Notes under the pieces: generated by a model | What the model saw: the letters and a program-made list of their open reading frames with translations, nothing else | What the model was told of the DNA's origin: nothing | Databases searched by the model: none | NCBI GenBank assembly: GCA_040880125.1 | Contig: JBBDJB010000012.1 | Coordinates: forward strand, 112,964 to 176,963 | Origin: JBBDJB01 sp040880125 | Lineage (GTDB): Bacteria; Planctomycetota; Planctomycetia; Pirellulales; JBBDJB01 | DNA length: 64,000 bases | Reading direction: 5' to 3' | Program-made: the position numbers and the translations under genes | Part shown: one piece after another, positions 49,214 through 58,441 of the stretch | How positions within the stretch are numbered: the first letter of the stretch is position 1 | Layout: the number at the start of each line of letters is the position of its first letter

Positions 49214-51754
49214 ATGGCTCGATCCAAACGCAACCGGGGCTCCCAACGCCGTTCTGCTCCGCAGCGCAGCGAGGGTCAGGCCGCGCCTTCGCATGTGCCG
49301 GCAGCCTCGTCGGAAGGAGCGACACCACCCACATCGCGCTCGGTCCCTGTGAGCACTTCCCGCACAGCGGACGACGGCCAGCAGCCCTCGTCGCCGGCTC
49401 CGACGATCCGCCTGGTGCCCGGCGAGAAGCTGGGCGACTTCGAGCTCGTCCGACCGCTGGCCGCCGGCAATAAAGCTCGAATCTTCGTCGCCCGCGATCT
49501 ATTCCTGGGCCGCCTCGCCGCGCTGAAGGTAATTCCCGCAGCAGTCGGTCAATCGGCGACCGCAGTCAGCCTCGATCATCTGCACATCCTGCCCGTATAT
49601 CGAGAGCAGTCCTTCGCCGGCATGACCCTGCGGGCGATGCCGTTTGTGCAGGGCTGCACGCTGGACCAATTGGTAAAACACCGCCTCTCGATCGACCCCA
49701 AGCGGTGGCGCGGCCGCGATCTGCTGGTATGGATCAGAAACCAGATCCGCCAGCCCGAACGCGAGGATGCAGCCGGCCGATCCGCTGCGGGCGATTCGGA
49801 AGCGGGCTCCGGTGAACCGGCGGGGCGTGCGGCGGCCGATGACGAGGCGGAACTGGTGGCCCACAGTGATACACTTCAGGCATCGTTGCTGGTCGGGCAG
49901 CGATTCGTCCCGTGCATGTGCCGACTGTTCCGAGGCGTGGTCCGGGCCGCCGCCCATGCACACCGGCAGGGTACCGTTCACCATCGCATCCGGCCGTCGA
50001 ACGTCCTGGTGGATGCCAATGGCCAGACTTTGTTGATGGACTTTCGCCCAGCCTGGCAGGGGAGCGCCGCCGGCGAAACATCGCTCGACGATCTGAGGTA
50101 CCTCGCGCCTGAACAGCTTGCCGCCGTAACCGAGGATCTCCGCGCCGCCGTACCATCAGTGGATTTTCGCTGCGACATCTTTTCGTTGGGCGTCGTGCTT
50201 TACGAAATGCTCACCGGTCGTCATCCCTGGACTCAGACCGCCGAGGGAGAGACTGCATCGCAACGGGCGGCGCAGCTTTTGGCCGCGCGATGGCAGTCAG
50301 TGCCTTCGCTTCCCGACGATATTCCCGGCGTCGACCAGGTGCTGCGGAACATCGTCGCCAAGTGTGTTGCTCCCTGGCCGGACGATCGCTATGCCTCGGC
50401 CGACGCGCTGGTGGACGACCTGGACCGCTGGCTGAGCGGTCGCGCACCGGCGCATGTGCCCGATGGCGATCTGGCCGAACGCGGCCTGCGGCGGCTGCGA
50501 CGCAATCCTGGACTCGCCAGCGCGATTGCAGTCGCGCTGTTGATCGTAGTTTTGGCCGTGGGAGTCGGCTGGTGGCGCGAGGCGGCTCGACTGGAAGCCG
50601 CCCGGGCCAAGCTCGATAGCGCCAAGATCGAACTGGACATGGGACGCAGCGTCGCGGCGGCGCGCGATTTGCGCGACGCCCGCGAACTGATCGCCCAGCG
50701 CCGTTTCTTGATGCCGGCCGCCGCAATAGCCGGCGGGCGGGAGCGGTTGGACCGGCGTCACGAAGAGTTGCTGGAGCGCCTGGCCCGGGTGACGGTCAAT
50801 GAATTTCAGCAGCGCGCTCATTTCGACCGGGCGCGCGTCTTTGCCGGTGCCCGGGAAAGCGACCGTCAGCCGTTCGACCCGCTGTCCGTATACGGCTGGG
50901 AGAAAGTGCTGCCGTTGGCGATGCTGAGCGAAGTGCACGGAGAGCAAATCCAGCAATGCGTCACGGAAATGCTGGTAGTGCGGGCGATGGAGGCGGTCCG
51001 TGGCGAGGACGGCCGCACGGCAGAGGATGCCGGCGGTGTCAATTCGGCACTGCAGGCAAATGTGGAACCGCTGCTCAGCCGAGTACCGACTCCGTATGAA
51101 ACCCTGGTGCCGGTGAAGGCGCTTCGAGATCAATGGACCTCCGCCGAAGGCGAATATATGCCTACGGAGAAGATCGCCCAATGGTCTCGCGATTCCTTCA
51201 GCCGCTATCTAACCGGTCTGATCGCGATGTATCGCGGCGAGCACAAGGCGGCGATCGAGTTGCTCGCAGATTCGCGCGAGAGTAGCGCCGAAACGGAACG
51301 GCGATCGTGGGCGCACTTCCTAACCGCCAAGTGCTATCTACAACTCGGGCAGACGGAAGAGGCAATCGCCGACTTCGGCATCAGCGCAGGTCTGCGCGAT
51401 GCTCCGTGGCCGCACGTACAGCTCGCGGAGATCTTCGCCCAGCGCGGCAATGAACAGGCGGCACTCGCTCACTGGGAAGCGGCTGTGGAGATCGCGCCGC
51501 AGTTTCCGATGCTTCATCAACAGCGGGGAGCGGCGCTGTTGGAGTTGGGACATCCACACCTGGCGGTCACCTCGCTTCAGCGGGCGTTGGACTTGGGCCT
51601 GTCGACGGCAGAGTTGCATGTGCTTCATGCCAAAGCACTACTTGCCGATGGCGAAGAAGAGAAAGCCCGTAAGTCATTGGAGACGGCGCTCAAGCTTGAC
51701 CCGGACTTTCAAGCAGCGCGGGAGCAGCTCGAACGGCTGGGCGAATCCGACTGA
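49214..51754 (+). CDS. Ser/Thr-kinase-like (pseudokinase) protein with membrane helix and TPR repeats
   Basis: An 846-residue protein. The first ~70 residues are low-complexity; residues ~72-410 form a protein-kinase fold. Lys105 (AALKVI) and YLAPEQL and DIFSLGVVLYEMLTGRHPW are kept, but the HRD loop reads H-H-R-I-R-P-S-N with Arg258 for the catalytic Asp and Arg260 for Lys, and DFG reads D-F-R (276-278). The glycine loop is also poor (LAAGNKARIF), and a large insertion precedes the HRD part. Catalysis is doubtful. A membrane helix follows (LASAIAVALLIVVLAVGVGW, ~436-455), and the outer C-terminal half has TPR-type helices (AHFLTAKCYLQLGQTEEAIA; WPHVQLAEIFAQRGNEQAAL). It may act as a scaffold or receptor. 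Confidence 0.85.
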   Translation: MARSKRNRGSQRRSAPQRSEGQAAPSHVPAASSEGATPPTSRSVPVSTSRTADDGQQPSSPAPTIRLVPGEKLGDFELVRPLAAGNKARIFVARDLFLGRLAALKVIPAAVGQSATAVSLDHLHILPVYREQSFAGMTLRAMPFVQGCTLDQLVKHRLSIDPKRWRGRDLLVWIRNQIRQPEREDAAGRSAAGDSEAGSGEPAGRAAADDEAELVAHSDTLQASLLVGQRFVPCMCRLFRGVVRAAAHAHRQGTVHHRIRPSNVLVDANGQTLLMDFRPAWQGSAAGETSLDDLRYLAPEQLAAVTEDLRAAVPSVDFRCDIFSLGVVLYEMLTGRHPWTQTAEGETASQRAAQLLAARWQSVPSLPDDIPGVDQVLRNIVAKCVAPWPDDRYASADALVDDLDRWLSGRAPAHVPDGDLAERGLRRLRRNPGLASAIAVALLIVVLAVGVGWWREAARLEAARAKLDSAKIELDMGRSVAAARDLRDARELIAQRRFLMPAAAIAGGRERLDRRHEELLERLARVTVNEFQQRAHFDRARVFAGARESDRQPFDPLSVYGWEKVLPLAMLSEVHGEQIQQCVTEMLVVRAMEAVRGEDGRTAEDAGGVNSALQANVEPLLSRVPTPYETLVPVKALRDQWTSAEGEYMPTEKIAQWSRDSFSRYLTGLIAMYRGEHKAAIELLADSRESSAETERRSWAHFLTAKCYLQLGQTEEAIADFGISAGLRDAPWPHVQLAEIFAQRGNEQAALAHWEAAVEIAPQFPMLHQQRGAALLELGHPHLAVTSLQRALDLGLSTAELHVLHAKALLADGEEEKARKSLETALKLDPDFQAAREQLERLGESD

Positions 51755-51846
51755 TCGGCGACCATACCGATTAGCTGTTCGAATCGACCGGTAAAAACGC
51801 GTCTCGCGTGGCGGCGGCCGGCAGCTTCTAGTCTCGCTTCCTGCGA

Positions 51847-51866
51847 CTCGGCGCCGCGAGTTTTTT
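51847..51866 (+). terminator. Possible weak terminator after the pseudokinase gene
   Basis: CTCG (51847-51850) and CGAG (51857-51860) form a short stem directly before a run of six T (51861-51866). The stem has only 4 base pairs, so it is a weak candidate. Confidence 0.3.
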
Positions 51867-51956
51867 ATCTTCGCCGCGGCTTCCCTCTCGCAATGCGCGG
51901 CCGGCGTGTTACGATAGTCGCCAAATGCGAGCCCCCCTCGCGTCGATCCGAGTTGG

Positions 51957-53534
51957 ATGCTGGAGACCTCTGAGCCGATGGGTTCCCTCAGGCTGTCGAG
52001 TGTCGATGTCGCGATGGTGCTGGCGTACTTGCTCGGCATCCTGGCCTTGGGCATGTGGCTCAGCCGCGGCATCAAGACCGGCCGGGATTTGTTTCTGGCC
52101 GGCAAATCGCTCCCTTGGTGGGCCGTCGGCGCGTCGCTGGTCGTCTCCGACATCGGCGCAAAGGACATGGTCGGCCTGGCGGACGACGGTTACCGCTATG
52201 GCCTGGTGATGACCAACTTCGATTTCATCGGATGCATCTTTCCGGTGCTGATCGCGGCGTTTCTGTTCATGCCCTATCTGTGGCTAGCCGGCGTATACAC
52301 CATTCCGGAGTACCTGGGCCGGCGGTACAACCAAGCGGTGCGTACGCTGTTCGCCATCATCTGGGGCGTGTTCATGACCGGCATGCTGGCCGTGATCTAC
52401 GTCAGCGCCGCCAATGTGTTCGAGCATCTGCTGGGTTGGGAATTCTGGTTCTCCGTGCTGGTGACCGCCGTGATCGTCGGCCTCTATACGACGATGGGTG
52501 GGCTCAAAGCCGTCGTCTTTACCGACCTGGTTTCGTGCATCGTCCTGATCGTCGGCGCGTCGCTGGTGTGCATCTTCGGGCTGGTTGAGGTTGGCGGCTG
52601 GTCGGGCCTGCAAGCCCGGATCGCCGAGATTCCCGGCACGGAAAACCACTTCGAACTGTTGCTGCCGGCCGACAGCGATACGCCGTACCCTTGGCCGGCC
52701 GTGCTGCTGGGGCTTGGCTTTGTCCTCGGCCCGGCGTACTGGATCGGCAACCAGGCGATCGTGCAGCGGACCTTTGGCACGCGGAGCCAGAACGAAGCCC
52801 GAGCCTCGTATGTACTTTGCGCGGCGATCAAGCTCGTGTTTCCCTTGCTGCTGGTCATCCCCGGACTGATCGGTCTTGCGGCGTTTCACGACCGGATCGG
52901 GCCGGCCGATGGGCCCGGCTGGGAGGGCGGACAGGTGCTGCCGACCGTGCTGCAGCTATTGCCTCCGGGAGTGTTGGGGATTGTGGTCGGAGCGTTTCTC
53001 GCTGGAGTGATGTCGAATCTCGATTCGTATGTCAATTCGGCCGCCACGCTCTGCGTGACTGACTTGTATCAGCCTCTCATTCGACCCCAAGCGAGCGACC
53101 GCGAAAGTCTTTTCGTAGGACGTGGGTTGATCGTGCTGTTTCTGGCCGGCGGCGCCGCGATGTCGTATCGGGTTTACGAGAGCTTCGATTCCGTGTACGA
53201 GGCGTTTCAAACCTTTATGAGCATCTTCCAGGGTGCGCTGCTTGCGCTTTTGCTATTGGGGATGCTCAGCAGCCGTACGACACAGTGGGGCGGGCTGGCC
53301 GGCATGGTGTGCGGTGTCGGTTCGGCTGTCGTGATGCACCTTTGGCATCGCATGGACTTTCTGCCGGCGAGTTGGCAGATCGACGCGGGGATCTCCTTTC
53401 TGTGGGTGGCCTGGTGGTCGTTCGTGGCGGCAGTGGCCGGCACCGTGGCCGTCAGTCTGGTGACGCGGCCGTTTGACAAGGAGCGCTTGCGCGGCCTGGT
53501 CTATTGGCTGCCGGCCGAGGAGGCGGACGCATGA
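51957..53534 (+). CDS. Sodium/solute symporter (SSS family)
   Basis: A 525-residue transporter of the SSS (SLC5-like) family with about 13-14 membrane helices. Family features: DLFLAGKSLPWWAVGASLVVSDIGAKD near the start, IPEYLGRRYNQAVRTLFAII, YTTMGGLKAVVFTDLVSCIV in the middle, GNQAIVQRTFGTRSQNEARA and VVGAFLAGVMSNLDSYVNSAATL, which carries the sodium-site serines. It imports a small organic solute, likely a sugar, with sodium. Residue W-W-A-V-G-A-S and GxxxG-type sequence match the glucose/sugar-like branch, but substrate cannot be read out. The ATG at 51957 or 51978 may be the start. A tiny membrane protein gene overlaps its stop codon. Confidence 0.92.
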   Translation: MLETSEPMGSLRLSSVDVAMVLAYLLGILALGMWLSRGIKTGRDLFLAGKSLPWWAVGASLVVSDIGAKDMVGLADDGYRYGLVMTNFDFIGCIFPVLIAAFLFMPYLWLAGVYTIPEYLGRRYNQAVRTLFAIIWGVFMTGMLAVIYVSAANVFEHLLGWEFWFSVLVTAVIVGLYTTMGGLKAVVFTDLVSCIVLIVGASLVCIFGLVEVGGWSGLQARIAEIPGTENHFELLLPADSDTPYPWPAVLLGLGFVLGPAYWIGNQAIVQRTFGTRSQNEARASYVLCAAIKLVFPLLLVIPGLIGLAAFHDRIGPADGPGWEGGQVLPTVLQLLPPGVLGIVVGAFLAGVMSNLDSYVNSAATLCVTDLYQPLIRPQASDRESLFVGRGLIVLFLAGGAAMSYRVYESFDSVYEAFQTFMSIFQGALLALLLLGMLSSRTTQWGGLAGMVCGVGSAVVMHLWHRMDFLPASWQIDAGISFLWVAWWSFVAAVAGTVAVSLVTRPFDKERLRGLVYWLPAEEADA

Positions 53535-53749
53535 CCGTCTACTCGCTTCTCGCATCGCTTACCGGTCTTGCCGGACAGGGCAAGTGGTTCTTCGCTGGCG
53601 TGTTTGCGCTCTTGATCGTGTGGCTGCTTTTGGTGCCGCGAGAGCGGATCGGCCAAGCCCAGCGCGTTCCGCCCTGGTGGCGCAACGTCCGCGTCTGGGC
53701 GGTGCTGATCGCGGCGACGCAAATGATCGTCTACCTAGTCTGGGGCTGA
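53531..53749 (+). CDS. Small membrane protein coupled to the symporter
   Basis: A 72-residue protein whose ATG overlaps the symporter stop (ATGA), so translation is coupled. It has two hydrophobic helices: KWFFAGVFALLIVWLLLVPR and VWAVLIAATQMIVYLVW, joined by ERIGQAQRVPPWWRN. It may be a small subunit of the symporter, as seen in a few bacterial SSS pairs, but this is inference from position. No known domain. Confidence 0.6.
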   Translation: MTVYSLLASLTGLAGQGKWFFAGVFALLIVWLLLVPRERIGQAQRVPPWWRNVRVWAVLIAATQMIVYLVWG

Positions 53750-53891
53750 AGTTGCTCCTCCTCTCCCGCCGGGCAGAGCGCGCACGCCGATCGGAGTGCA
53801 GGGCCTTTCCCGCCATCCCGAGTGTCCAGTTGGACAGGGATTCTGCGGCGCCTCATGATTGTCCGATTGGACGCCGGTTACTCTGCGGACG

Positions 53892-55751
53892 CTACTGAAA
53901 CCGCAGCGTGCCGAACTTCTTGTACTCGTGGAAGCTCGAGCCGACGCGGGCCCAGTCCCAGCCGGTTTGCTGGGCGCCGTCGTAGTCGACGCGGTAGAAG
54001 TTCGCCCGCCACTGCGTGCCCGGCTTCGGCGGCACGTTCTGCAGCGGTTGCAGCAGCACGTACGGCACGAAGACTTCGGCAGCCCAGCCCTCGATCCGGG
54101 CACCGGAGCGTTTCTCGCCGCCGCGAACGCTGGTCCCCTTGCGGGTCTTGCGCTCGTTTTCGTAGTGCCACGGCCGCCAGCCGAGAAACTCGCCGTCGAA
54201 GTTTGGAATCAAGATCGGCAATTCATAGCCCAATGGCGAGATCTCGTACTCGAAGTACACCGGGTGGCGCGCGTCCGGCCAGAGGAAGAACTCGAACACG
54301 TCCTCGTGCCATAGGTCGGCGAAGTCCTCTTCCATGGTCGCGGTGACCCGCCGGTCGGTGGCGTCCATCAGGACGTACAGTCCGGTTTCGGAGTACAGCA
54401 TCTTGACGCGGGCTTCGTACGGATGGCCGTCATCAGTCCGCTTGCTGAGCGGCGTCCAGTCGACCTTGCTCCAGGCTTCAGCACTGCCGTCGCCGGTGAC
54501 TTCGAAGTCCTCGCACGGCAGCACGTTCAACACCGGCTGCGCCAGCTCGGCGGTTTGCTCCTGTTGAGGCGCTGCTGCCGCGCTGCTGTCACTTGCCTGG
54601 CCCGCAGCGGCCATGTCGCCCGCATCCTCCTGATGCAAGAGCACGCGTAGTGCATTGGTGCGATAGATCTTCTCCAGCACGTCGTCCGGCAGGAACAGGC
54701 CATAGATCATCCAAAACCCCTGACGATGATGGCTGGCGACCGGGTCAAAGTACTCATCGTCCGTCTCCAGAAAGCGGTAATAGATGCGAAAGGCTTCTCG
54801 TCGCGGCGTCGTGTCGGTACCGAACATGATCCGGTCCTGGTACTTGAGGAAGAACCGCCTCGCGGTGTAGGGCTGGCGACCTAGTTCCGAGATGCGGGCG
54901 TCCAGGTCGACGATCATGTTCGGGTGGGCATCGAGCCAGCGGCCGACGGTGGCGAGGTCCTCCGGGTTGTTGCCGAAGTGGGCGCAAATGAACGAGGTGT
55001 CCGGGTGCTTGGCGATGGTGCGGTTCCGCGCGGCGAGCAGCTCGTCGCGCTCCGGGAAGCGGTCGCCGTAGAAGAGCCAATTGGGGTGCTCATTCAGCTC
55101 ATGCCACCGTTCGTTGTAGCGGTCTAGCGGCGTGAAAAAAGCGGCCGGGTCGGACGTATGGATCATCACCGGCCGGTCGTGTTTCGCGCACATTTCCCAG
55201 ATGGGGTCGAGCTTGGGATCATCGACCGGCATCAGCCGACCGTCGCGGTAGCGGATGGTCAGCCCGAGCGACTTGTGCAGCTTCAGACCTTTGGCGCCGG
55301 CGCGGAAGCTCTCCTCCAGCCGCTCGGCCTCGCGCTGGCTCCAACCGTCGTCATCAATTCCGTCGAAGTTGAGCAGCGCGAAGGTAAGGAACCGGCCGGG
55401 ATGCCGCTGGTCGAGGGCCGCGAGCGTCTCTTGCAGCCGCGGTCCCCAGCCGCCGTCCAGGTTGACGACGGTCTCGACTCCGGCTGCGTTCATCTCCTCC
55501 AGGTAGCCGGCCACGCGCTCGGCGGTGAGGGTTTGGCGACCGCCGCCCAGGTGATTGTGCACATCGATCGCCGGAAACTTTGGCTTGTCCACCTCGGTCA
55601 CCTTCGTGACCATCATCGATCGCGGCTCCCAGTCGCCGAGCTTCAGATCGCGGATGTCGCCGGTCGATTGTTGCTGGGCCTGGGCCGGTACGCTCGCTCC
55701 GTGGATCATCAAACTTACGGCGATCAAAAGCGACGCGCCTCGTGGTGTCAT
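53892..55751 (-). CDS. Exported amidohydrolase fused to a carbohydrate-binding-like domain
   Basis: A 619-residue protein with an N-terminal signal (ASLLIAVSLMIHGASVPAQA). Residues ~60-370 are a TIM-barrel amidohydrolase-2 domain: FPAIDVHNHLGGG (metal HxH), LKLHKSLGLTIRY, VMIHTSDPAAFF, FICAHFGNNPEDLA and IMFGTDTTPRRE (Asp). After a Q/A-rich linker (SSAAAAPQQEQTAELAQP) comes a ~200-residue beta-sandwich like the family-9 carbohydrate-binding/CBM-like domains: VKMLYSETGLYVLMDATDRR, DVFEFFLWPDARHPVYFEYE and GWAAEVFVPYVLLQPL. The enzyme probably acts on a periplasmic or surface carbohydrate-linked substrate. The fusion is uncommon. It converges on the symporter unit. Confidence 0.85.
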   Translation of the reverse strand: MTPRGASLLIAVSLMIHGASVPAQAQQQSTGDIRDLKLGDWEPRSMMVTKVTEVDKPKFPAIDVHNHLGGGRQTLTAERVAGYLEEMNAAGVETVVNLDGGWGPRLQETLAALDQRHPGRFLTFALLNFDGIDDDGWSQREAERLEESFRAGAKGLKLHKSLGLTIRYRDGRLMPVDDPKLDPIWEMCAKHDRPVMIHTSDPAAFFTPLDRYNERWHELNEHPNWLFYGDRFPERDELLAARNRTIAKHPDTSFICAHFGNNPEDLATVGRWLDAHPNMIVDLDARISELGRQPYTARRFFLKYQDRIMFGTDTTPRREAFRIYYRFLETDDEYFDPVASHHRQGFWMIYGLFLPDDVLEKIYRTNALRVLLHQEDAGDMAAAGQASDSSAAAAPQQEQTAELAQPVLNVLPCEDFEVTGDGSAEAWSKVDWTPLSKRTDDGHPYEARVKMLYSETGLYVLMDATDRRVTATMEEDFADLWHEDVFEFFLWPDARHPVYFEYEISPLGYELPILIPNFDGEFLGWRPWHYENERKTRKGTSVRGGEKRSGARIEGWAAEVFVPYVLLQPLQNVPPKPGTQWRANFYRVDYDGAQQTGWDWARVGSSFHEYKKFGTLRFQ

Positions 55752-56065
55752 CGGTGTGGTCTCCCGGAGGTTGGATCAAGTGTGCCGCCGCAGTCGGCTG
55801 GTGGAAAGGCGCCGCGGCCGTTTGTCTTTTCAACCCCCGCTAGTGTAATCGGGCCGCACCTCGCGCGGCGAGGAAAAGTTTTCTGCCGTCCACGTCTCAG
55901 CTTCTCCGTGGCCGGCGGCTGCCTCGCCCAGCCGGATCGTTCTACCCGCACCGTTGCATTCGAATTGTGATGAGCCGATAATCGCAGTCCTCAGCCGCAC
56001 CACGGCGTCGCGGCGGCTTTACTGGTGGCCGTCTCGCTCCACCTACTTCCCGGAGGTCTCCGCTC
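55752..56065. other. Divergent intergenic region, amidohydrolase / esterase
   Basis: 314 bases without a credible gene. It should carry both divergent promoters. A GGAGG ribosome site for the esterase is near 56053. GCCGATAA at 55974-55981 resembles a sigma-28 -10 box but has no proper -35 partner. Confidence 0.5.
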
Positions 56066-57067
56066 ATGTTGCAAGCTACTCGATCGCGGCTGCTGATGAT
56101 GTGCTGCATGGCGGTCATCGCTTCGGCGACCGCCAGTGTCCGGGCGCAAGACGAAAACCAGGGCGAGCTCGAGCGGCAGCGCGATGTCATTTACGGCCGC
56201 AAGTACGGCACGGCCCTAACGATGGACGTAATGAAGCCAGCCGAGCCACGCGGACTGGGCGTGATCTTCGTCGTTAGCGGCGGGTGGTACTCCGCGCACA
56301 ACGCGATCAACCAAGGCTTTGCTCGCCCGCTGCTCGACCGTGGCTACACGGTCTTCGCGGTAGTGCACGGCAGCCAGCCGAAGTTCACCATCCCCGAGAT
56401 CGTGGAGGACCTGCATCAGGCCGTGCGGTTCATTCGGTACAACGCCAAAGACTACGGCATTGATCCGGAACGAATCGGCATCTCCGGCCTGTCGGCCGGG
56501 GGACACCTTTCCTTGATGCAGGGGACCGCGGGCAAGCCACCGGCGGACGAACCGCGCAACGGCGATCCCGTCGCCGGCGTTTCCAGCCGCGTGCAGGCCG
56601 TGGCATGCTTCTTTCCGCCGACCGACTTTTTGAACTACGGCCGCGAAGGCAATGTCGCCCTGGGGCGCGGCGTGTTGCGAAACTTCCGCGCGCCGTTCGA
56701 TTTCCACGAGTTCGACCGCCAAGCGAACACTTTCGTACCGGTCACCGACGACGCCCGACTGCTGGAGATCGGCAAGGAAATTTCCCCGATTTATCACGTT
56801 ACGAGCGACGATCCGCCCACGCTGATCATTCACGGCGACGCCGACGAACTTGTACCGATTCAACAGGCCGAGCGGATCATCGAGCGGCTGGAGGAAGCCG
56901 GCGTGCCTAACAAGCTCGTTGTGAAGGACGGGGCAGGGCACGGCTGGCCGACCATTCAGGCAGACCTCGAACTGTGTGCCGACTGGTTCGATAAACACCT
57001 GGCGAACAAGACGTCGGACGAAGCGGAGGAAGAGGAAGAAGCGGCCGCCGCTGCACAGGGCAACTGA
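56066..57067 (+). CDS. Exported alpha/beta-hydrolase (BD-FAE/esterase-lipase type)
   Basis: A 333-residue protein with a signal peptide (LLMMCCMAVIASATASVRAQ). The fold is seen in GVIFVVSGGWYSAHNAINQG (oxyanion loop, normally HGGG), FIRYNAKDYGIDPERIGISGLSAGGHLSLM with the nucleophile serine in GLSAGG, then DDPPTLIIHGDADELVPIQQ (acid) and DGAGHGWPTIQ (catalytic histidine). It should hydrolyse an ester of a carbohydrate or a small acyl ester at the cell exterior. It is followed by the sialidase-like gene in the same direction after 49 bases, probably one operon. The C-terminal E-rich tail (SDEAEEEEEAAAAAQ) is unusual. Confidence 0.88.
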   Translation: MLQATRSRLLMMCCMAVIASATASVRAQDENQGELERQRDVIYGRKYGTALTMDVMKPAEPRGLGVIFVVSGGWYSAHNAINQGFARPLLDRGYTVFAVVHGSQPKFTIPEIVEDLHQAVRFIRYNAKDYGIDPERIGISGLSAGGHLSLMQGTAGKPPADEPRNGDPVAGVSSRVQAVACFFPPTDFLNYGREGNVALGRGVLRNFRAPFDFHEFDRQANTFVPVTDDARLLEIGKEISPIYHVTSDDPPTLIIHGDADELVPIQQAERIIERLEEAGVPNKLVVKDGAGHGWPTIQADLELCADWFDKHLANKTSDEAEEEEEAAAAAQGN

Positions 57068-57116
57068 GCTGCCAACCGGCTGATCCATCTAGTTGCTGCC
57101 GATAGGAGGTGCAGTG

Positions 57117-58319
57117 ATGCACGACTCAAAGCCGACCAGCGGTACGATCTCCCGACGGACATGGCTGGCCGCGAACACCGCCGGTGTGTCGGGAACGATG
57201 CTGATGAGCGGCCGCCGCGCGATCGCTTCCGATAACGGTCGCGCTGAGATTCTCGATACCCGCATTATCAGCCGGCAGCCGGAGAACTATCACGGCTGGC
57301 CTACCTTGGCGCGGCGCGGAAGCGGCGAGCTCGTGCTGGTCTGCTCGGGCGGACGCGAGGGACACATCTGCCCGTTCGGCCGCGTGGAGTTGATGCGGTC
57401 CGCCGACGGCGGCCAGAGCTGGAGTTGGCCGCGGGTGCTGTTTGATGGAGCGATCGACGACCGCGATGCCGGCATCCTGGAGACCACCGCCGGATCGCTA
57501 CTGGTGACGACATTCACTTCGCTGGCATACGAGCCGCAGCTTACGGGCGCGATAAAACGAACCGCAGACGGTGAAGGCGGCTGGAAACCCGCGCGGCTCG
57601 CGCGGTGGCAGGCCGCCCACGAGCGGCTTTCGGACGAGCAGCGCCGCGCTGAGCTGGGCGTGTGGATGCTGCGCTCCACCGACGGCGGAGTGACTTGGTC
57701 GGCCCGTTACGACTCGCTGGTGAACAGCCCTCACGGCCCGATTCAGCTTACCGACGGTCGGCTGCTGTATGCCGGCAAGGAACTATGGCGCGAGCCCAAC
57801 CGCGTGGGCGTGTGCCACTCCGAAGATGACGGCCAGAGCTGGAAATGGTTGGCCGACATACCGGTTCGCCAGGGCGACAATCACCGCGACTATCACGAGC
57901 TGCACGCGGTCGAAACTGCCGATGGTCGGATCATCGCGCACATCCGCAATCACAACGCCGCCAACAACCACGAGACCTTGCAGGCCGAGTCGGACGATGG
58001 CGGCCGCACGTGGTCAACGCCGCATTCGATCGGCGTATGGGGGCTGCCCTCGCACCTGCTGCGGCTGGCCGACAGACGGCTGCTGATGACCTACGGTCAC
58101 CGCCGCGATCCGCTGGGGAACCAGGCCCGGGTCAGCGAGGACGGCGGCAAGTCGTGGTCCGAGCCGATCATTCTGTCGGGCGACGGGGCGTCGGGCGACT
58201 TGGGGTATCCCTCCACGGTGCAGTTGGACGACGGCACATTAGTGACGGTGTGGTACGAGCTGCCGCGCGGCGAGTCCCGTGCTGTTTTGCGTCAGGCGAC
58301 GTGGCGGCTGACGAGTTAA
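57117..58319 (+). CDS. Exported sialidase-like BNR/Asp-box propeller protein
   Basis: A 400-residue protein; ATG at 57117 with AGGAGGT six bases upstream. A twin-arginine-like leader (TISRRTWLAANTAGVSGTML) suggests Tat export. Five Asp boxes mark a six-bladed sialidase propeller: SADGGQSW, STDGGVTW, SEDDGQSW, SDDGGRTW and SEDGGKSW. The arginines of a sialidase triad are not securely assigned, so glycosidase activity is inferred; related planctomycete proteins are often called exo-alpha-sialidase without proof. It probably shares an operon with the preceding esterase. Downstream is a convergent GNAT gene, with a hairpin between. Confidence 0.85.
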   Translation: MHDSKPTSGTISRRTWLAANTAGVSGTMLMSGRRAIASDNGRAEILDTRIISRQPENYHGWPTLARRGSGELVLVCSGGREGHICPFGRVELMRSADGGQSWSWPRVLFDGAIDDRDAGILETTAGSLLVTTFTSLAYEPQLTGAIKRTADGEGGWKPARLARWQAAHERLSDEQRRAELGVWMLRSTDGGVTWSARYDSLVNSPHGPIQLTDGRLLYAGKELWREPNRVGVCHSEDDGQSWKWLADIPVRQGDNHRDYHELHAVETADGRIIAHIRNHNAANNHETLQAESDDGGRTWSTPHSIGVWGLPSHLLRLADRRLLMTYGHRRDPLGNQARVSEDGGKSWSEPIILSGDGASGDLGYPSTVQLDDGTLVTVWYELPRGESRAVLRQATWRLTS

Positions 58320-58384
58320 CCGCGACATACGCCCCACACGGGGAGAGGGCCGGGCAGAGGGGGTACTGACTCTCGTATCGCCAC

Positions 58385-58406
58385 GCACAGACAGGAGTAT
58401 CTGTGC
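58385..58406. terminator. Hairpin between convergent genes
   Basis: GCACAGA (58385-58391) pairs perfectly with TCTGTGC (58400-58406) over an 8-base loop, between the convergent ends of the sialidase-like gene and the GNAT gene. The element GTGCCACC is repeated just after (58404-58411 and 58425-58432). No T-run is present; it might act as a bidirectional transcript end or be part of a repeat. Confidence 0.35.
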
Positions 58407-58441
58407 CACCATTTGGCCTTTGTCCGTGCCACCACATTTAC

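Noticed and set aside
55974..55981. GCCGATAA as sigma-28 promoter box
   Set aside because: No TAAA-type -35 box 15 bases upstream, and the gene that follows is an esterase.
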